In this document: positions 36,791 through 45,267 of the stretch, piece by piece
How the letters are laid out: every line of letters starts with the position of its first letter
Numbering within the stretch: position 1 is the first letter of the stretch
DNA from: Bacillus sp. AFS041924
Lineage (GTDB): Bacteria > Bacillota > Bacilli > Bacillales > Bacillaceae_G
DNA: 48,061 bases
Reading direction: 5' to 3'
Assembly: GCF_002577195.1 (NCBI RefSeq)
Contig: NZ_NULG01000016.1
Coordinates: forward strand, 1 to 48,061
The notes under the pieces: generated by a model
Database searches by the model: none
Seen by the model: the letters and a program-made list of their open reading frames with translations, nothing else
What the model was told of the DNA's origin: nothing
Position numbers and translations under genes: made by a program

Positions 36791-36830
36791 GCATAAAATA
36801 GCGACTACAAGCGTAAAAATTGACTACAGA
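36791..36830. repeat. two-copy 20-bp direct repeat
   Basis: GCATAAAATAGCGACTACAA at 36791 and GCGTAAAAATTGACTACAGA at 36811 are two diverged 20-bp units, with GACTACA shared. They lie just upstream of the small membrane protein gene. The style (short, about 20-bp period, AT-rich) is like the larger arrays at 27550 and 37314. Confidence 0.55.
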
Positions 36831-36854
36831 TGATTTAAAGGAGAAGTGATCTTG

Positions 36855-37190
36855 ATGAAAACGATCTATACGACATCTTCTTTCTCCAATTGGATATTTG
36901 CTTGTATTGTCAATGTGTTGATCATTTGGTTATGTAGTTTATTTGCTGAATTAGTCGACTGGAAGTATACTGACATGGGATTCTTCCTATACTTTGTCAT
37001 TCTAGTATTCTATATCATTTGTTTGAAATTGAATGAAGGATTTCCTGCACTTTTTCGGAAATTCGTACTGCGCAAAAAATTCGATTTGCTAAATGTATCA
37101 GCATATGAAGTAACGATTATACTAATAGCTACTTTTCATGTAGTAAGAGCGATTGTGATGTATAGGGATGCACTTAGTGCGGTATTTTAA
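36855..37190 (+). CDS. small integral membrane protein, unknown function
   Basis: A 111-residue protein that I do not recognise. Three hydrophobic segments are visible: WIFACIVNVLIIWLCSLF (about 12-30), MGFFLYFVILVFYIICL (about 42-58) and VTIILIATFHVVRAIVM (about 84-102), with a basic loop FRKFVLRKKF between the second and third. No signal peptide or metal motif. I choose ATG 36855 with GGAGA about 10 bp upstream; a GTG at 36846 lies too close to that site. It is a monocistronic gene followed by a terminator. Confidence 0.7.
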   Translation: MKTIYTTSSFSNWIFACIVNVLIIWLCSLFAELVDWKYTDMGFFLYFVILVFYIICLKLNEGFPALFRKFVLRKKFDLLNVSAYEVTIILIATFHVVRAIVMYRDALSAVF

Positions 37191-37230
37191 TGATAGGTAC
37201 AATCTCTTTTCCCCTCCATAAGTTTAGAGG

Positions 37231-37260
37231 AAACACAAGGAATTTTCCTTGTGTTTTTCT
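37231..37260 (+). terminator. rho-independent terminator after small membrane protein
   Basis: AAACACAAGGAA (37231-37242) pairs with TTCCTTGTGTTT (37245-37256) around a 2-nt gap, followed by TTCT. A strong hairpin. Confidence 0.88.
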
Positions 37261-37303
37261 ATGAGTAATTTAAAGAGAGAGAAGTCAGTATATATAAATG
37301 AAG

Positions 37304-37414
37304 ATTTGTGATTTATCAACGAGATTTTGCAATTTATCAACGAAGTTAAGCGATATATCAACGAGTTTTAGGGATATATCAACGAAGTTCACAACTTTAT
37401 CAATAATGTTCATC
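37304..37414. repeat. 21-bp periodic array of TATCAACGA
   Basis: TATCAACGA or a close match starts at 37314, 37335, 37356, 37377 and 37398 (last copy TATCAATAA), each exactly 21 bp apart. Flanking bases also agree loosely (GATATATCAACGAAGTT). It lies in a 355-bp intergenic region between a terminator and an AAA ATPase gene. There is no reading frame that explains it. Confidence 0.85.
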
Positions 37415-37522
37415 AAGTGTTCGTGTTTTTCAGTTTTGACCAGAGAATATTCCACTATATAGATGACTCTCTAGTCAAACCTATTTATCAAATAATCTTT
37501 TAGAATAGTACCAATAGTAATG

Positions 37523-37528
37523 TATAAT
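37523..37528 (+). promoter_or_regulatory. putative -10 of the AAA ATPase gene
   Basis: TATAAT lies 18 bp upstream of the start codon at 37546. A weak -35, TTAGAA (37500-37505), sits 17 bp further up. The short leader leaves little room beyond the RBS. Confidence 0.45.
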
Positions 37529-37545
37529 CTTCATAGGTGATGAAA

Positions 37546-38277
37546 ATGTTTTTAAAAAAAATAATGCTTTTACGCGATGAAATTACTTCCTTTAGCCAAT
37601 ATCCGTTTTCAATTCCTTCAATTAAATACTTTGATGAAATTAATTTAAGAAGTAATGTTACCTTTTTTGTAGGTGAAAATGGTTCTGGAAAGTCTACTTT
37701 ATTGGAAGCGATTGCTGATAAATGTGATTTTAATACAGCTGGTGGGGGACGGAATAATAATTATGAGGTTTTTGCATCTGAGTCACAGCTCGGTGATTAC
37801 ATAAGGCTTTCGTGGTTACCAAAAATTTCGAATGGGTTTTTCTTACGTGCGGAATCATTCTACAATTTTGCAACATATTTGGATCAAATAGATGATCCAC
37901 TTAAGTATCGAGGCTATGGCGGTCAGTCTCTCCATAAACAATCACATGGGGAGTCATTTTTATCCTTATTTTTAAATCGATTTAATGAAACTGCAATTTA
38001 CTTACTAGATGAGCCAGAGGCAGCGCTGTCACCAGCTAGACAATTAACATTTTTAAAAATAATTCATGATTTAGTAGAAAATGAAAACTCACAATTTATT
38101 ATTGCTACTCATTCACCGATCCTACTTGGATATCCAAATGCAGATATATTAAGCTTTGATCATGGTGAGATTTCAAGAATTGATTATGAAAGTACCGATC
38201 ACTATCAAATTACGAAATACTTTTTACAAAACAGGGAGAAGTTTTTAAGTGATTTGTTAAAGGATGATGAGGAGTAA
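37546..38277 (+). CDS. AAA family ATPase (ABC-like, RecF/SMC-type)
   Basis: A 243-residue stand-alone ATPase. Walker A is GENGSGKST (about 46-54), the signature SHGES near 137, Walker B YLLDEPEAALSP, and ATHSP carries the H-loop. This AAA_21/ABC-like group occurs as single proteins of unknown role or as partners of nucleases; no toxin, nuclease or transporter partner is visible next to it, so a defence role is unsupported. I choose ATG 37546, 6 bp after AGGTGA. It is not linked to the convergent genes downstream. Confidence 0.8.
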   Translation: MFLKKIMLLRDEITSFSQYPFSIPSIKYFDEINLRSNVTFFVGENGSGKSTLLEAIADKCDFNTAGGGRNNNYEVFASESQLGDYIRLSWLPKISNGFFLRAESFYNFATYLDQIDDPLKYRGYGGQSLHKQSHGESFLSLFLNRFNETAIYLLDEPEAALSPARQLTFLKIIHDLVENENSQFIIATHSPILLGYPNADILSFDHGEISRIDYESTDHYQITKYFLQNREKFLSDLLKDDEE

Positions 38278-38327
38278 AGCTATAAAAAAACTCAGTGTGC
38301 CTAATTAGCGGCCACTGTATACATATT

Positions 38328-38376
38328 CAAATTAAAAAGGCGATTTTTTCGTTCATTATGAGCAAAAAAATCGCCT
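38328..38376. terminator. bidirectional terminator, stronger on the minus strand
   Basis: AGGCGATTTTTT (38338-38349) pairs with AAAAAAATCGCCT (38364-38376). On the minus strand it is followed by TTTTTAATTT and ends the DUF952/UDG-like operon. On the plus strand it can stop the ATPase transcript more weakly. Confidence 0.8.
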
Positions 38377-38456
38377 ATTACTATTTTGTTTTTACTTTCT
38401 TTCATTATACTAACTCATGAACCTAATATGAGTAAGTAATTTTCATTTCTATGTGT

Positions 38457-38810
38457 TCACACTGATCCCAGCGCCACCAATTCACTAGGTAAAACAAATT
38501 TCCCATTTTCGTCTGAGTTAAGATCAACAACTTTAAAAACAGCGTCTAAGTTTAATGCGCCATATAGATGAGGGAATAGTTGACCGAAGTTTTCAGTATC
38601 TTCATAGACGATTTTCGATTTCGTTTTTTCTTCGTCGATGCATAATATTTTTAAATTAGTTGCACCTTTGAAGAATAGGTTTGCGATTTCAGTTGTTTGT
38701 TTTAAGGTTGAACAATGAATAAAGCCATCGTTATGTAAACTATCAGGTGAATATTCTCCACAATTAAGAGCGTTTTGCCAATCGTTGTTTCCAATAATAT
38801 GTAAAATCAT
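38457..38810 (-). CDS. DUF952 family protein
   Basis: A 117-residue small protein of the DUF952 family, known by the motifs GFIHCS (residues 29-34) and FPHLYGALN near 79. It probably has an alpha/beta fold; no enzymatic role is proven for the family. The start at ATG 38810 follows AAGGAGG 6 bp away, and 19 bp separate it from the preceding UDG-like gene, so they form an operon. A shared terminator lies downstream at about 38338-38376. Confidence 0.85.
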   Translation of the reverse strand: MILHIIGNNDWQNALNCGEYSPDSLHNDGFIHCSTLKQTTEIANLFFKGATNLKILCIDEEKTKSKIVYEDTENFGQLFPHLYGALNLDAVFKVVDLNSDENGKFVLPSELVALGSV

Positions 38811-38829
38811 TTTGGTCCTCCTTTATTAA

Positions 38830-39573
38830 TCACTCAAAGTATAAATTAATTTTTCTTTTCATGTCTTCTTTATTTTCCGCAAATTGTTTATGTCGATGTC
38901 CATTCCCACCAGATGTATGGGGAAATCCATATAAAATGGAGTCCGAATGTAAATAATCATTTGCTGTTAGATAGGTTAGAACTTTTGAAACATTTACTCC
39001 TAACGGGATAATGAGTGGATGATCTAGTCTAATGATTTCTGGTGCAAAGGTATTAATAATATACTTTTTAAGTAAGTCAGTTTTTAAAATGTTTGGGGTT
39101 GAACCATTATAGTTTTTCCCTTTATAAAAAACTGGGTATTTAATAACAGAGGTGGTTTGTACTAAATGACTTGATTTACTAAAAAGTTCACTAGTTGAAT
39201 TCAGTCCGAGATAGTTATTTAATTCTAATTCATCTAACATGGCAATTAAATTTTTTCTCATCGGTCCTTCAAAGCTAGAATTCTTTTTAACTTCATGTAA
39301 AATTTCTTCGTCATCCATCACTTCGTCTTTAAGCCTAATGACAGTAGAGTAGGATTGTTTCATTTGATGTAAGCCTGGTGTAATACCTACAATGATTACT
39401 TTAGCGCGCTCATTAATGTACTCAAATGGAGCGTAATAAATCTCTAAATTTTTCTGTTCATCTTTATCTACTAGAAATGTTTCATTTTTTAATGTACTAG
39501 TTTCAAGTGAAGGAGATAAAGAGGATATTAACTTTTTATATTCGTTAAATTTTGCGTTGGCTAGGATCGCCAT
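38830..39573 (-). CDS. uracil-DNA-glycosylase-superfamily-like protein
   Basis: A 247-residue protein with segments reminiscent of the UDG fold: VIIVGITPGLHQM near 60 (motif A-like GxxPG) and the C-terminal FPHTSGGNGHRHKQF (motif B-like). PLIIPLGVNVSKVLTYL may be the central strand. Function as a glycosylase is a guess; the classical catalytic Asp is not evident. I choose ATG 39573 with GGAGG 8 bp upstream; the longer in-frame start at 39636 lacks an RBS. First gene of an operon with the DUF952 gene. Confidence 0.6.
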   Translation of the reverse strand: MAILANAKFNEYKKLISSLSPSLETSTLKNETFLVDKDEQKNLEIYYAPFEYINERAKVIIVGITPGLHQMKQSYSTVIRLKDEVMDDEEILHEVKKNSSFEGPMRKNLIAMLDELELNNYLGLNSTSELFSKSSHLVQTTSVIKYPVFYKGKNYNGSTPNILKTDLLKKYIINTFAPEIIRLDHPLIIPLGVNVSKVLTYLTANDYLHSDSILYGFPHTSGGNGHRHKQFAENKEDMKRKINLYFE

Positions 39574-39735
39574 ATTTTTTTCCTCCATCACAACTATATA
39601 AAATTCATTGTATCGGATGTCATCCATGAAATCCAACTTTCTACCAACTAGTTATTAAAGTATAAAATAGGTTATTTATGATAAAACTGATTAGCTGATA
39701 GTAAGCTGGAAATTTATGAAAGGCTGGAAGATAAA

Positions 39736-41190
39736 GTGGATTATCCAAGTGAACCAAAAAAACGTTTAAGAAAATTTAATTTACGTTCTTCCGTTATTCA
39801 TACTGAAGGAAATTTAATCGAAAATCAAAACATTATTCAGAGAATATTTCCGACTTCTGACCTAGTCAAAAAAAATTTAATGATTAGAGATAAACAGGCA
39901 ATGATTTGTTATTTGTGCGGTATAGTCGATGAACAAAAAATAGATCAATTTATTAATGCAATTAGTTCAAATACCGAAGAAATTGAATTATTCATAACAA
40001 ATAAAACAGTGCGTTCAAATCAAATCTTAGATATTGAAACTGCAATATTGGAAGGTAAAAGTATATTACTAGTAGATGGCGATCCAGTTGCATATGTGTA
40101 TTCGACTGAAAAATGGCCACATAGGCCGTATATGCCACCAAGTATTGATAATTCATTAAAAGGGTCAAAAATATCGTTTGTTGAAACGGAACAAGCGAAT
40201 ATTGCATTACTTCGTAGATTTATTAAAAGTCGCGATTTTCAAACTAAGAAAATAGAAATTGGGAATGAGAATAAAAGTACAATATCAATTGCATATATCG
40301 ACGGATTAGTAGATGAAGATTTACTAGCAGGTGTTGAGCAAAGAGTTTCAAGTATCAAACTCGATTCTATTATTAATGCAAATCATTTAGCGCAATTAAT
40401 GGAAAGAAACCCATTTTCTCCGTTTCCTCAATATTTAACTTCTGAAAGACCAGATGTTGCAGCTACGACATTACTTGAAGGGAAAGTAGTTTTAATTGTA
40501 GATCGATCTTCAGAAGTTATTATTTTACCAATCAATTTTGCAATATTTTTTAAATCAATGGATGATTATTCTACAAGATCAATTGTCGCTTCATTTAACC
40601 GTATACTTAGAGTTGTTGCATTTTTTTTAACAATCTTTCTACCAGGAATTTATATCGCGATTATTTCATTCAATTATGAAATCGTTCCTTTAAAATTACT
40701 TTTATCCATTGGAGAATCTAGGGCAAAGGTTCCTTTTGATCCTTTATTTGAAGCAGTTGTAATGGAGATAACATTAGAAATGTTAAGGGAAGCTGGGATT
40801 AGGCTACCTTCTCCAATTAGTACAACTGTAGGAGTTGTTGGAGGAATTGTCATTGGTCAGGCAGCAGTACAAGCAGGAATCGTTAGTAATATTATGGTGA
40901 TTGTTGTAGCTTTAACTGCGATTTCCTCATTTATTATTCCAAACTACGAAATGGCATCTAGCTTACGAATTATACGATTTCCAATTATGATCATGGCTTC
41001 ATTATTTGGTTTGATTGGCTTGATCGTAAGTACTATGGTTCTTATGATCCATGGCTTGAGTTTGTCTAGTTATAACAAACCGTATACATTACCATTTTTC
41101 CCAATTAATCGTGATGCATTTAAAGATACATTCATAAGAGTACCTTTAAAATATCTTTGGAAAAAGCAAAATAAGCATAGTGAAGAATAG
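39736..41190 (+). CDS. spore germination protein GerA family (A subunit)
   Basis: A 484-residue A-subunit of a nutrient germinant receptor. A soluble N-terminal domain (about 30-270) contains the family marks LIDGLVDED-like AYIDGLVDEDLL and NPFSPFPQYLTSERPD. It is followed by several membrane helices, with EITLEMLREAGIRLPSP just before GVVGGIVIG. The receptor sits in the spore inner membrane and responds to amino acids, sugars or nucleosides; the ligand is unknown. Start is GTG 39736 with GGAAG upstream. It begins a gerA-gerB-gerC operon. Confidence 0.93.
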   Translation: MDYPSEPKKRLRKFNLRSSVIHTEGNLIENQNIIQRIFPTSDLVKKNLMIRDKQAMICYLCGIVDEQKIDQFINAISSNTEEIELFITNKTVRSNQILDIETAILEGKSILLVDGDPVAYVYSTEKWPHRPYMPPSIDNSLKGSKISFVETEQANIALLRRFIKSRDFQTKKIEIGNENKSTISIAYIDGLVDEDLLAGVEQRVSSIKLDSIINANHLAQLMERNPFSPFPQYLTSERPDVAATTLLEGKVVLIVDRSSEVIILPINFAIFFKSMDDYSTRSIVASFNRILRVVAFFLTIFLPGIYIAIISFNYEIVPLKLLLSIGESRAKVPFDPLFEAVVMEITLEMLREAGIRLPSPISTTVGVVGGIVIGQAAVQAGIVSNIMVIVVALTAISSFIIPNYEMASSLRIIRFPIMIMASLFGLIGLIVSTMVLMIHGLSLSSYNKPYTLPFFPINRDAFKDTFIRVPLKYLWKKQNKHSEE

Positions 41191-41211
41191 AATATGAGTA
41201 GGGATTCTTTC

Positions 41212-42309
41212 ATGAAAATTAAAAAATCAAAAATTACACAGTTTCAATTTATTTTAATGATTTTTGGTATTCAAGTTGGAATTGGAATAATGTCTCTTCC
41301 TAGAGAACTTGCTATGAAAGCAGGGACAAGTAGTTGGATTGGAATTCTTTTTGGAGGCATTATTTCAATTTCTATTAGTATTTTGTTTGTTAAATTAAGA
41401 GAAAGAGCTCCTGATTTAAATTACGTAAGTTTTTTTACTTTTTACTTAGGGAAAGTTATTGGTTCTATTATTGTTTTTTTACAAGCAATCTATTTCCTCT
41501 ATGTAGGTTATCAAGTATTAGTTAGAGCGATTTTATATATTCAATCCTACATACTTCAAGAAGCAAAAGGATATGTGTTATTAGTTTTATTTCTTTTTCC
41601 AACTTACCAGCTGACAAGAGGTGGAATTCATTTAATTGCAAAATATATCGAGGCAATTTTTCCAATTGCTATTTTTACATTATTCATGCTATTATTCACC
41701 CTTAAAGATAAAGATATAAATTTTATTTTACCAATTATTAAGAATGGCTGGATGCCAATATTTAAGACAATTCCTTTAACGACGACTTCATTTCTAGGTA
41801 TTGAGTTAATTATTCTGTTTTATCCTTATTTAAAATCAAAAGATAAAGCGATAAAAGGAGTTATTATTGGAAATGTTTTGACGACTTTTACTTATATATT
41901 TGTCACCTTAATTTGCTTCGTTATTTATAGTCCCTATGAAATCCATAAGTCATTTGAACCAGTAATCGATATTTTAAGTGTAATAGAATTTCAATATGTA
42001 GAGAGACTAGATTTCATTTTATTCTCATTATTTTTAATGCTTATATCCAAAACTTGGGTTACGTATATTTGGGCTGGATTGAATAGCTTATCAGAGTTAT
42101 TTAAATTTAAACTATTACCAATTGTAATAATAATCCTTTTTATTCTAATGATTATCTTTTCGTTGATACAAGTCCCTACGTTTACAAACACGACGCATCA
42201 TCGACATTATATTACGGTTTCTGGATTATCCATCACAATAGGTACTCCTATACTGTTATTGGTCTTCGGTCTAATTAAAAATAGGTTAAGTAAGGTGAAA
42301 ATCAATTGA
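41212..42309 (+). CDS. spore germination permease (GerB subunit, AAAP-like)
   Basis: A 365-residue membrane protein with about ten helices, related to amino-acid permeases. It opens KKSKITQFQFILMIFG followed by QVGIGIMSLPRELA, the usual GerXB N-terminus. It is thought to hold the germinant-binding pocket of the receptor. I choose ATG 41212 (TAGGGA 8 bp upstream) by comparison with family N-termini; ATG 41194, 3 bp after the gerA stop, is also possible. It overlaps gerC by 4 bp (TTGA). Confidence 0.9.
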   Translation: MKIKKSKITQFQFILMIFGIQVGIGIMSLPRELAMKAGTSSWIGILFGGIISISISILFVKLRERAPDLNYVSFFTFYLGKVIGSIIVFLQAIYFLYVGYQVLVRAILYIQSYILQEAKGYVLLVLFLFPTYQLTRGGIHLIAKYIEAIFPIAIFTLFMLLFTLKDKDINFILPIIKNGWMPIFKTIPLTTTSFLGIELIILFYPYLKSKDKAIKGVIIGNVLTTFTYIFVTLICFVIYSPYEIHKSFEPVIDILSVIEFQYVERLDFILFSLFLMLISKTWVTYIWAGLNSLSELFKFKLLPIVIIILFILMIIFSLIQVPTFTNTTHHRHYITVSGLSITIGTPILLLVFGLIKNRLSKVKIN

Positions 42310-43427
42310 AATATTTTCAAGTATGTTTGCTTAGTATTTTTTTAATCATTGGTGTATCTGGTTGTAGAGGAAAAGTTAATATTGAAGATGTCACATTATC
42401 AATGATTTTGGGAATTGATGTGAATGAACAAAATAAAGTCGAAATGTACATGGCAAGCCCAGTCTTTAGTGGAGGAGCACAAGCGAAAACGGTACATTTT
42501 AATGTACAAACCCTATCTATAAAGGAATCCCGAAATTATTTTGATGCGAAATCTAGTGGTGTTACTGCAGGTGGGAAAATTCAAGCAGTCCTAATCGGAT
42601 CAAAAGTACTTGAACATAAAAATTGGTTTTCGGTATTAGATATGTTTTATCGAGATCCCAAATTTAGATTAAATGCAGATATTATTTTTGTAGACGGCCC
42701 ACTTTCAGAAGTGTTTGATCTGCAGCCAAAGGATAGTCCAGAGTTACCAATCTATATTCCGCAATTATTACAAACAGCTGATTATCGAAATGTTGCTTTT
42801 CGGACTACAGTAAGAAAACTTCATCAGATGTATTATGAAAAGGGAATTACTCCTTTTGCACCTGAGTTAGTGATACAAGGCGATCATTTAGCAATAAATG
42901 GAACGACATTATTAAAGAAAAATAATATGTATAATCGAACCTTATCATTAAAAGAAACGCAACTGTTAAAAATCTTAAAAGATCATTTAGAAGGACAATT
43001 AGTTGTTGCATTAAAACTAAAAAAATTTAAAAAAGACGAAGATGATATCTTTAAGAATGAAGAAACTAGTTTCTATATTAAAGACGTAAAGCGAAAAATC
43101 GAAAAAAAATATTCAAATGGTAAATATAGCTTTAATGTAAACTTGACAATGCCGATTATGTTTACTGAATCACCAATTGAGTTGACGAACAGTACAGAAG
43201 CAGTTTTAAGAAAAGAAATAGAAAAGAAATTACAAAAGCAATTGAATGATTTAGTCCAATCTTTTCAAAAAGATAAAATTGATCCAGTTGGATTTGGCAT
43301 ACTAGCTCATTCATTTCAGTATTCTGATTGGAAAAAAATTGAGAATCACTGGCTTGATACATTTCAAAAATCGAATATAAAAGTAAAAGTAAAGCTTATT
43401 GTTATAGATAAAGGAATTTCGATGTAA
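42306..43427 (+). CDS. spore germination lipoprotein (GerC subunit)
   Basis: A 373-residue Ger(x)C lipoprotein. The signal peptide ends at lipobox VSGC with C20. An N-terminal part has DVTLSMILGIDV and the mid region contains QTADYRNVAFRTTVRKLHQM; a C-terminal alpha/beta domain ends with KVKLIVIDKGI. It anchors to the outer face of the spore inner membrane and is needed for receptor assembly. The TTG start overlaps the gerB stop; AAGGTG lies 8 bp upstream. A bidirectional terminator follows. Confidence 0.92.
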   Translation: MKYFQVCLLSIFLIIGVSGCRGKVNIEDVTLSMILGIDVNEQNKVEMYMASPVFSGGAQAKTVHFNVQTLSIKESRNYFDAKSSGVTAGGKIQAVLIGSKVLEHKNWFSVLDMFYRDPKFRLNADIIFVDGPLSEVFDLQPKDSPELPIYIPQLLQTADYRNVAFRTTVRKLHQMYYEKGITPFAPELVIQGDHLAINGTTLLKKNNMYNRTLSLKETQLLKILKDHLEGQLVVALKLKKFKKDEDDIFKNEETSFYIKDVKRKIEKKYSNGKYSFNVNLTMPIMFTESPIELTNSTEAVLRKEIEKKLQKQLNDLVQSFQKDKIDPVGFGILAHSFQYSDWKKIENHWLDTFQKSNIKVKVKLIVIDKGISM

Positions 43428-43434
43428 AATAATA

Positions 43435-43470
43435 AAACCCACCAATTTCTTGGTGGGTTTATCATTTTAT
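43435..43470. terminator. bidirectional terminator
   Basis: AAACCCACCAA (from 43435) pairs with TTGGTGGGTTT (to 43460) around TTTC. T-runs occur on both strands. It separates gerC from the convergent MFS gene. Confidence 0.92.
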
Positions 43471-44651
43471 GCGGCTGCCTTTTTAAGATTTATCGTTTTT
43501 CTTTGTTTACGATCGTGTAATAAATAGTAAATGACAGATGTTAATAAAACAGCAATTGCCGTAATTACGTACATAATATGGAAGGAAGTTTTAGCAGATA
43601 CTACTCCTAGTACGTAAGAGCCAATCCCCATACCGACATCAAAAAACATAAAAAATGTTGCTGTCGCCATTCCCTTTTTAGCGGGGGCAGCTGTGTTAAT
43701 CGCTAATGTTTGAAAACTTGGTACGATTGAACCATAGCCTAAACCAATTAATGCAGCTGAAATTAAGAAGATTGTTGGTACAGTCGAAAAACTTAATACA
43801 ACTAGACCAATCGCAAATAAAATAATACCAGGATATACGATAATGTTTGCTCCTTTACGATCAAACAGTTTACCTGTAAAAGGTCTAGATCCTAAAATGA
43901 AAATTGCATAAACAATAAAAAAGAAACTAGCAACATCTACAAAACCTAAATTCTTTGCGTATAATGTGATAAATGAAATGATACCACTGTACCCAAATGA
44001 GATAATTGCAGAAGTAATTGAGATTGGTAATGCAGAACGCTCAATTAATTGTGATGGTTGAATTCGAGTTTTTGGTTTTAACGTTTGTTTAGGAATGGCG
44101 ATGTTCAATCCAAACAGTAGAGAGATAACCGCGAAAAATCCACAAACGAAAAACAAAATATGGAAGGTGAAATGATTCATTAAATTAATACCAAGATAAG
44201 GACCAAATACCATCGCAAGGATCATAGAGGAACTATAATAACTCATACCTTCACCTCTACGTGAAACAGGAATGATTTCAGCAACAATTGTACCCGTCGC
44301 AGTTGTTCCTAATCCAAAAGCGATCCCTTGTGCAAAACGTAACAATAATAATAGTGCAAAATTATTTATTAATGGATATAGAAATGTTGTTAACGTAAAG
44401 AAAACTAATGATATAATTAATATTTTTCTACGACCAATTGTATCAAGCCAAATCCCTGCAAAGGGTCTAATTGCAACTGAGGCAATTAGAAAAGTTGTCA
44501 CGACAAGCCCAACTTTACTATCTGCTTGACCTAAATTATCAATTACAAATATCGGCAATGTTGCCATTAAAGTATAAAATACTAAAAATACAAAAAATCC
44601 ACTTAAGTTAACACTAAGAAAATCCTTTGTCCATAAACGTTCGTTATTCAA
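43467..44651 (-). CDS. MFS transporter, probable drug/metabolite exporter
   Basis: A 394-residue major facilitator with 12 predicted helices. The loop 2-3 signature is GIWLDTIGRRKILI, and the central loop repeats it as GKLFDRKGANII. It resembles multidrug/arabinose-efflux type MFS_1 proteins of Bacillus. Start is TTG 44651 with AGGGGG 8 bp upstream, 2 bp after the marR stop, so the two form one operon. Control by the MarR regulator suggests induction by a toxic or aromatic compound. Confidence 0.88.
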   Translation of the reverse strand: MNNERLWTKDFLSVNLSGFFVFLVFYTLMATLPIFVIDNLGQADSKVGLVVTTFLIASVAIRPFAGIWLDTIGRRKILIISLVFFTLTTFLYPLINNFALLLLLRFAQGIAFGLGTTATGTIVAEIIPVSRRGEGMSYYSSSMILAMVFGPYLGINLMNHFTFHILFFVCGFFAVISLLFGLNIAIPKQTLKPKTRIQPSQLIERSALPISITSAIISFGYSGIISFITLYAKNLGFVDVASFFFIVYAIFILGSRPFTGKLFDRKGANIIVYPGIILFAIGLVVLSFSTVPTIFLISAALIGLGYGSIVPSFQTLAINTAAPAKKGMATATFFMFFDVGMGIGSYVLGVVSAKTSFHIMYVITAIAVLLTSVIYYLLHDRKQRKTINLKKAAA

Positions 44652-44653
44652 AC

Positions 44654-45097
44654 TTATTCCCCCTGTTTAGTAACCTCCGATGCTTTCATATTGTTCATCA
44701 TTTTTTGAAAAACTTGAAGTGCAATATCAAGATCTTCATCGGGTATATCTTTCATTACATCATTCTCAAATGTAATGATTTTTTCTTTCCAACGATCAAA
44801 TTGACTTAAAGCTTTATCAGTCAGATGAATCATTTTTTCTCTTTTGTCAGTTCCTTCTTTACGAACAATTAAATTTAAAGTTTCCATTCTACAAAGAGTA
44901 CGTGTCAATGTTGGTGGTTCAATATTCAAATTTGAACAAATTGTTCGTTGAGTGCATGGCCCATGCATATGGATATAATGAATCACCGACCATTGTGCCA
45001 AATACAATCCTGTCGGTACTAAATGTTCATTAAATGATTTCGAAAACTGACGTGTAGTTTGATTTAATAAAAAAAAGAAAGGTTGCTTTTTGCGCAT
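44654..45097 (-). CDS. MarR-family transcriptional regulator
   Basis: A 147-residue winged-helix regulator. The dimerisation helices flank a wHTH (about 30-100) with CTQRTICSNLNIEPPTLTRTLCRMETLNLIVRKEGTDKREKMIHLT, seen in parts CTQRTICSNLNIEPP, TLTRTLCRMETLN and GTDKREKMIHLT; the last is the typical wing. ATG 45097 has AAGGAG 7 bp upstream. It is the first gene of the operon and probably represses itself and the exporter through the palindromes directly upstream. Confidence 0.92.
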   Translation of the reverse strand: MRKKQPFFFLLNQTTRQFSKSFNEHLVPTGLYLAQWSVIHYIHMHGPCTQRTICSNLNIEPPTLTRTLCRMETLNLIVRKEGTDKREKMIHLTDKALSQFDRWKEKIITFENDVMKDIPDEDLDIALQVFQKMMNNMKASEVTKQGE

Positions 45098-45118
45098 AAA
45101 AAGTCTCCTTGGAAATTA

Positions 45119-45154
45119 GTTAGCTAGCTAATTGAAATAGTTGTCTAGCTAATT
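45119..45154 (-). promoter_or_regulatory. MarR operator region with TAGCTA half-sites
   Basis: A perfect palindrome TTAGCTAGCTAA (45121-45132) lies in the leader. A second TAGCTAATTA element touches the -10 box (about 45146-45155). Their position around the start site fits repression by the adjacent MarR protein. Confidence 0.65.
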
Positions 45155-45181
45155 ATATGAGAACAATTTGTGAATGTCTAG
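45153..45181 (-). promoter_or_regulatory. sigma-A promoter of the marR-MFS operon
   Basis: On the minus strand, -35 TAGACA (45176-45181) and a perfect -10 TATAAT (45153-45158) are separated by 17 bp. The start site would be near 45146. Confidence 0.75.
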
Positions 45182-45267
45182 TGAATGAACTTATGAGTAT
45201 AAAATGAGCTTAAGAGCAAATATTAAATGTAGAAAAATTTTACAAAAAAGTTAGGACGGTATTCGAG

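Noticed and set aside
37304-37414. CRISPR array or phage attachment repeats
   Set aside because: Exact 21-bp period with 9-bp cores is far too short for CRISPR, and there is no integrase or tRNA.
37546-38277. AAA ATPase as part of a defence system
   Set aside because: No nuclease, toxin, reverse transcriptase or other partner is adjacent; downstream genes converge. A stand-alone ATPase is all the sequence supports.
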